33,565 nt of DNA from Verrucomicrobiaceae bacterium (lineage in GTDB: Bacteria > Verrucomicrobiota > Verrucomicrobiia > Verrucomicrobiales > Akkermansiaceae). Location: assembly GCA_027485995.1 (NCBI GenBank), contig JAIXPW010000154.1, positions 1 through 33,565 on the forward strand. Direction: 5' to 3'. Below, piece after piece: positions 31,340 through 33,565 of the stretch (the first letter of the stretch is position 1; each line of letters begins with the position of its first letter). A program made the translations under genes and the position numbers. A model generated the notes under the pieces. The model was not told the DNA's origin and searched no databases. It saw only the letters and a program-made list of their open reading frames with translations.

Positions 31340-32767
31340 ATGCTCCGCCGCCTGCTGCTTCCGGCTATTTCCCTGCTGACCACGATCCCGGGCTTTTCCC
31401 AGGCCTTCGCGCCCATTTCGGATCGGCCGCCGGCGGTGACCCGTGAATTCCGTGGGGCCTGGATCGCGTGCATCTACAATCTCGACTGGCCGAGCTCCAA
31501 GGGTCTCGGCGCGGAGCAGCAGCAGTCGGAGCTGCGGGCGATGCTCGACAAGATGGCTTCGCTCAACATGAACGCGGTGATCTTCCAGGTGCGGCCGCAT
31601 TGCGATGCGGTCTATCAATCGTCGATGGAGCCCTGGAGCCCGTGGTTGAGCGGCAGCATGGGCAAGTCCCCGGGCTACGATCCGCTGGCCTTCTGCATCC
31701 GCGAGGCTCATGCACGGGGCATCGAGGTGCATGCCTGGTTCAATCCCTTCCGCGCGCTTTCCAGCAACACCATCCCTTGTTGCAGCAGCCACGTGACCCA
31801 ATCCCGCCCGGGCATCACCAAGCCCTTCGGTTCGATGATGTGGTGCGATCCCTCGCTCCAGGAAACCCGCAGCCGTGCGACCAATGTGATCCTCGACGTG
31901 GTGCGCCGCTACGATGTCGATGGCGTCCACCTCGATGACTATTTCTATCCCTATCCGACGGCAGGCAGCGTGTTCCGCGATGGCAAGTCGCCGGCTGAGC
32001 GTCGGGCCTATGTCGATGGCTTCGTAAGCAATCTTTACTCGTCGGTGAAGTCGGCGAAGCCCTGGGTCCGGGTCGGCATCAGCCCCTTCGGCATCTGGCG
32101 GCCCGGCGTTCCGGAGGGCATCGAGGCCGGCCTCGACAGCTACGAGCAGCTCGCGGGAGATTCACGGAAATGGCTGAAGAACGGCTGGGTGGACTATCTC
32201 GCCCCGCAGCTCTATTGGCGGGACTCGCCGCGAAAGCAGAGTTTCTCGGCACTCTTGAGCTGGTGGCGTCAGCAGGGCAGCCGCCCGGTCTGGCCGGGCA
32301 TCGCGACCGCGCGGATCAACAGCTCGGAGGACCCGGGCCGACCTGCCTCGGAGATCATCAACCAGATCAACCTCAGCCGGACGATTGGGAAAAACTGGGT
32401 TGGAAACATCCAGTGGAGCGCGAAGAGCGTGGTGACGAATCGTGGCGGAATCGCCACCCAGCTTGCGAAGACCTACTCGCAGCCTGCGGCCGTGCCACCG
32501 ATGCCGTGGCTGAGCAGCAAGGCCCCCGCAGTTCCAGGTGTCAGTGCCCAGACCAGCGGCGGCGGCACCTTCGTCCGCTGGGTCCTCGCGGATGAGAATG
32601 CCTCGAAAGTCGCCATCCAGGCCCGCTACGGCGGCACCTGGAGGATGGTCAAGGTCTGCTCGGCCTCCGGCAAAGGCCTGACCATTCCAGCCGCCGAGGC
32701 GGTGGCGGTCAGCACCATCGACCGCTTTGGCTCGGTCAGCGCCCCGAAAGTCCTCGGCCGCCAGTGA
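31340..32767 (+). CDS. GHL10 (DUF187) glycoside-hydrolase-like protein
   Basis: A secreted 475-residue TIM-barrel protein with a signal peptide (about residues 1-20). The GHL10 pattern is clear: REFRGAWIACIYNLDWPS, NMNAVIFQVRPHCDAVYQSS, ARGIEVHAWFNPFRA, YDVDGVHLDDYFYPYP and WVRVGISPFGIWRPG, then YLAPQLYWRD. The aspartates in VDGVHLDDYF are at the barrel mouth where catalytic acids lie. The C-terminal 85 residues form a fibronectin-III-like domain (VPGVSAQTSGGGTFVRWVLA). Relatives act on glycans, some on denuded peptidoglycan; the substrate here is not determined. Confidence 0.9.
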   Translation: MLRRLLLPAISLLTTIPGFSQAFAPISDRPPAVTREFRGAWIACIYNLDWPSSKGLGAEQQQSELRAMLDKMASLNMNAVIFQVRPHCDAVYQSSMEPWSPWLSGSMGKSPGYDPLAFCIREAHARGIEVHAWFNPFRALSSNTIPCCSSHVTQSRPGITKPFGSMMWCDPSLQETRSRATNVILDVVRRYDVDGVHLDDYFYPYPTAGSVFRDGKSPAERRAYVDGFVSNLYSSVKSAKPWVRVGISPFGIWRPGVPEGIEAGLDSYEQLAGDSRKWLKNGWVDYLAPQLYWRDSPRKQSFSALLSWWRQQGSRPVWPGIATARINSSEDPGRPASEIINQINLSRTIGKNWVGNIQWSAKSVVTNRGGIATQLAKTYSQPAAVPPMPWLSSKAPAVPGVSAQTSGGGTFVRWVLADENASKVAIQARYGGTWRMVKVCSASGKGLTIPAAEAVAVSTIDRFGSVSAPKVLGRQ

Positions 32768-32855
32768 GCGATCCCAAAATTCCTTTGCAAATCCTGACAA
32801 AGACTCTAGAACCCGCGCCTTTCCAGCGGCTCTTGTCGCTCCCTCAACTTCCCTG

Positions 32856-33065
32856 ATGAAAGCGTCAGTCTTTGTTTGTGCGTCTGCCCTCCTTTTCGCG
32901 AGCTGGCTCAGTGTCACGTTTTTGCGCGAAGTTCCTTCGAAGGACTACCCGACCCTGGGCAAGGGTTCCGTGCCTGTTTCCGCCAGAAAAGAGACCACAC
33001 CTGAAAAGGAGCCGCTGATCTCACTGAAGGCCGAGGATGCGAAGGGCATGGCAAAGACCAGGTAA
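32856..33065 (+). CDS. Small exported or membrane-anchored peptide, unknown
   Basis: A 69-residue product with an N-terminal hydrophobic segment (MKASVFVCASALLFASWLS) and a short charged tail rich in Lys, Glu and Pro. No family is recognised. The frame is open to 32727, but the ATG at 32856 begins the signal-like segment. A TTGCAA-16-TAGAAC pair (about 32781-32809) could be its promoter, and a GC-rich hairpin with four T follows the stop. These support a real transcription unit between the GHL10 gene and rpsB. Confidence 0.5.
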   Translation: MKASVFVCASALLFASWLSVTFLREVPSKDYPTLGKGSVPVSARKETTPEKEPLISLKAEDAKGMAKTR

Positions 33066-33070
33066 GGGCC

Positions 33071-33091
33071 CGGGGGCGGGGTCCCCGTTTT
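33071..33091 (+). terminator. Possible intrinsic terminator before rpsB
   Basis: CGGGG (33071-33075) pairs with CCCCG (33083-33087) across a 7-base loop, followed by TTTT. The stem is short but all GC, and it lies 5 bases after the small gene's stop. Confidence 0.4.
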
Positions 33092-33156
33092 CGGTCGGGA
33101 ATTCAGGCTGAGCGGTTGAAAACCCCGTTGCGGCCGACAACCCGCGTCGTTTTCCC

Positions 33157-33185
33157 TTGCCAAGCCGGACCGCGTCCCGTATTTC
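33157..33185 (+). promoter_or_regulatory. Predicted rpsB promoter
   Basis: TTGCCA (33157-33162), 17-base spacer, TATTTC (33180-33185). It would give a leader of about 100 bases before the rpsB ATG, unlike the short-leader genes elsewhere. I did not find a recognisable S2-binding RNA structure in the leader. Confidence 0.35.
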
Positions 33186-33293
33186 GCCCGCCCCTCCGCA
33201 CGCCGCCACTGCACCAAAGGAAAATCACGAGGGATCAACCAAGCGGTGGGTTTTCCAACAATCGTCCGACCTGAATCAAGGCGGAATACCCCT

Positions 33294-33565
33294 ATGATCA
33301 ACGACCTAATCACCGAGATGGTGGACGCCGGCGTCCACTACGGCCACCAGACCAAGAAGTGGAATCCAAAGATGAAGCCTTACCTCATGAAGGACAAAGG
33401 CGGCATCTACATCATCAACCTCGAAAAGACCGTCCAGCAGCTTGACAAGGCTTCGGCGTTCCTTTCCGACCTCGCCGGCAAGGGCAAGAAGATCCTTTTC
33501 GTCGGCTGCAAGCGCCAGGCTCAGGACGCCGTCCGTGAAGCCGCCGAAGCGACCGGCCAGTATTA
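33294..33565 (+). CDS. rpsB: 30S ribosomal protein S2, N-terminal part
   Basis: Ribosomal protein S2 binds the head-body junction of the small subunit. The visible 90 residues run off the window edge: MINDLITEMVDAGVHYGHQTKKWNPKMKPY, then KGGIYIINLEKTVQQLDKASAF and GKKILFVGCKRQAQDAVREAA. This is the standard S2 N-terminus, with the HYGH and WNPKM motifs. An AAGGCGGA stretch upstream could act as a ribosome-binding site. In most bacteria tsf follows, which would lie outside this window. Confidence 0.97.
   Translation, partial: MINDLITEMVDAGVHYGHQTKKWNPKMKPYLMKDKGGIYIINLEKTVQQLDKASAFLSDLAGKGKKILFVGCKRQAQDAVREAAEATGQY

Overview
The window looks like a chromosomal segment of a GC-rich member of the Verrucomicrobiota, probably near Verrucomicrobiaceae such as Luteolibacter or Haloferula. 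This is inferred from gene content: a PSD1-type cytochrome protein paired with a DUF1501 twin-arginine protein, a large SGNH/sorbosone-dehydrogenase-like/azurin protein, GHL10 and thrombospondin-type-3 secreted proteins. No rRNA, tRNA, CRISPR array or intact insertion sequence was seen.

Layout. 1-1520: a partial nucleoside transporter (nupC type) and a VapBC toxin-antitoxin pair, all on minus. 1547-8519: a secreted beta-propeller-like protein, a YdeP-type molybdopterin oxidoreductase (plus), and a 1090-residue redox protein ending in a type-1 copper domain. 8823-12359: a DUF3592 protein, a second PIN toxin-antitoxin pair, an EI24 membrane protein, fdhD (the sulfurtransferase that serves formate-dehydrogenase-like enzymes) and a VTT/DedA membrane protein. 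12360-13089 holds no convincing gene. 13090-20206: a calcium-repeat secreted protein with a strong terminator, then DUF1501 and PSD1 genes on minus. Between these two sits a small four-helix-bundle (S23) gene bounded by 32-bp inverted repeats. 20290-25800: an AraC regulator divergent from PSD1, trmD, a XerC/D recombinase flanked on both sides by 7-bp tandem repeats, three small minus-strand genes, and a uracil-DNA glycosylase translationally coupled to a one-domain asparaginase. 25819-33565: a Bax-inhibitor-1 protein, an M3 oligopeptidase, an AlkB-like demethylase, a large secreted orphan, a GHL10 hydrolase, a small secreted peptide and the start of rpsB.

How the genes work together. Most genes stand alone or in pairs, with many short divergent or convergent junctions. 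The likely functional sets are PSD1 + DUF1501 under the adjacent AraC protein, the YdeP-like oxidoreductase with fdhD, two toxin-antitoxin operons, and the repair genes (glycosylase, AlkB).

Signals beyond genes. (1) About ten genes carry a -35/-10 pair whose -10 lies only 6-8 bases before the start codon, which would give leaderless mRNAs. (2) An octamer CTGTTAGR (reverse complement YCTAACAG) recurs 11 times, mostly inside genes and at the cost of rare codons. (3) Intergenic heptad repeats whose units begin with GAA occur at three places, including the ends of the S23 unit. These three patterns were found by eye and need genome-wide counts.
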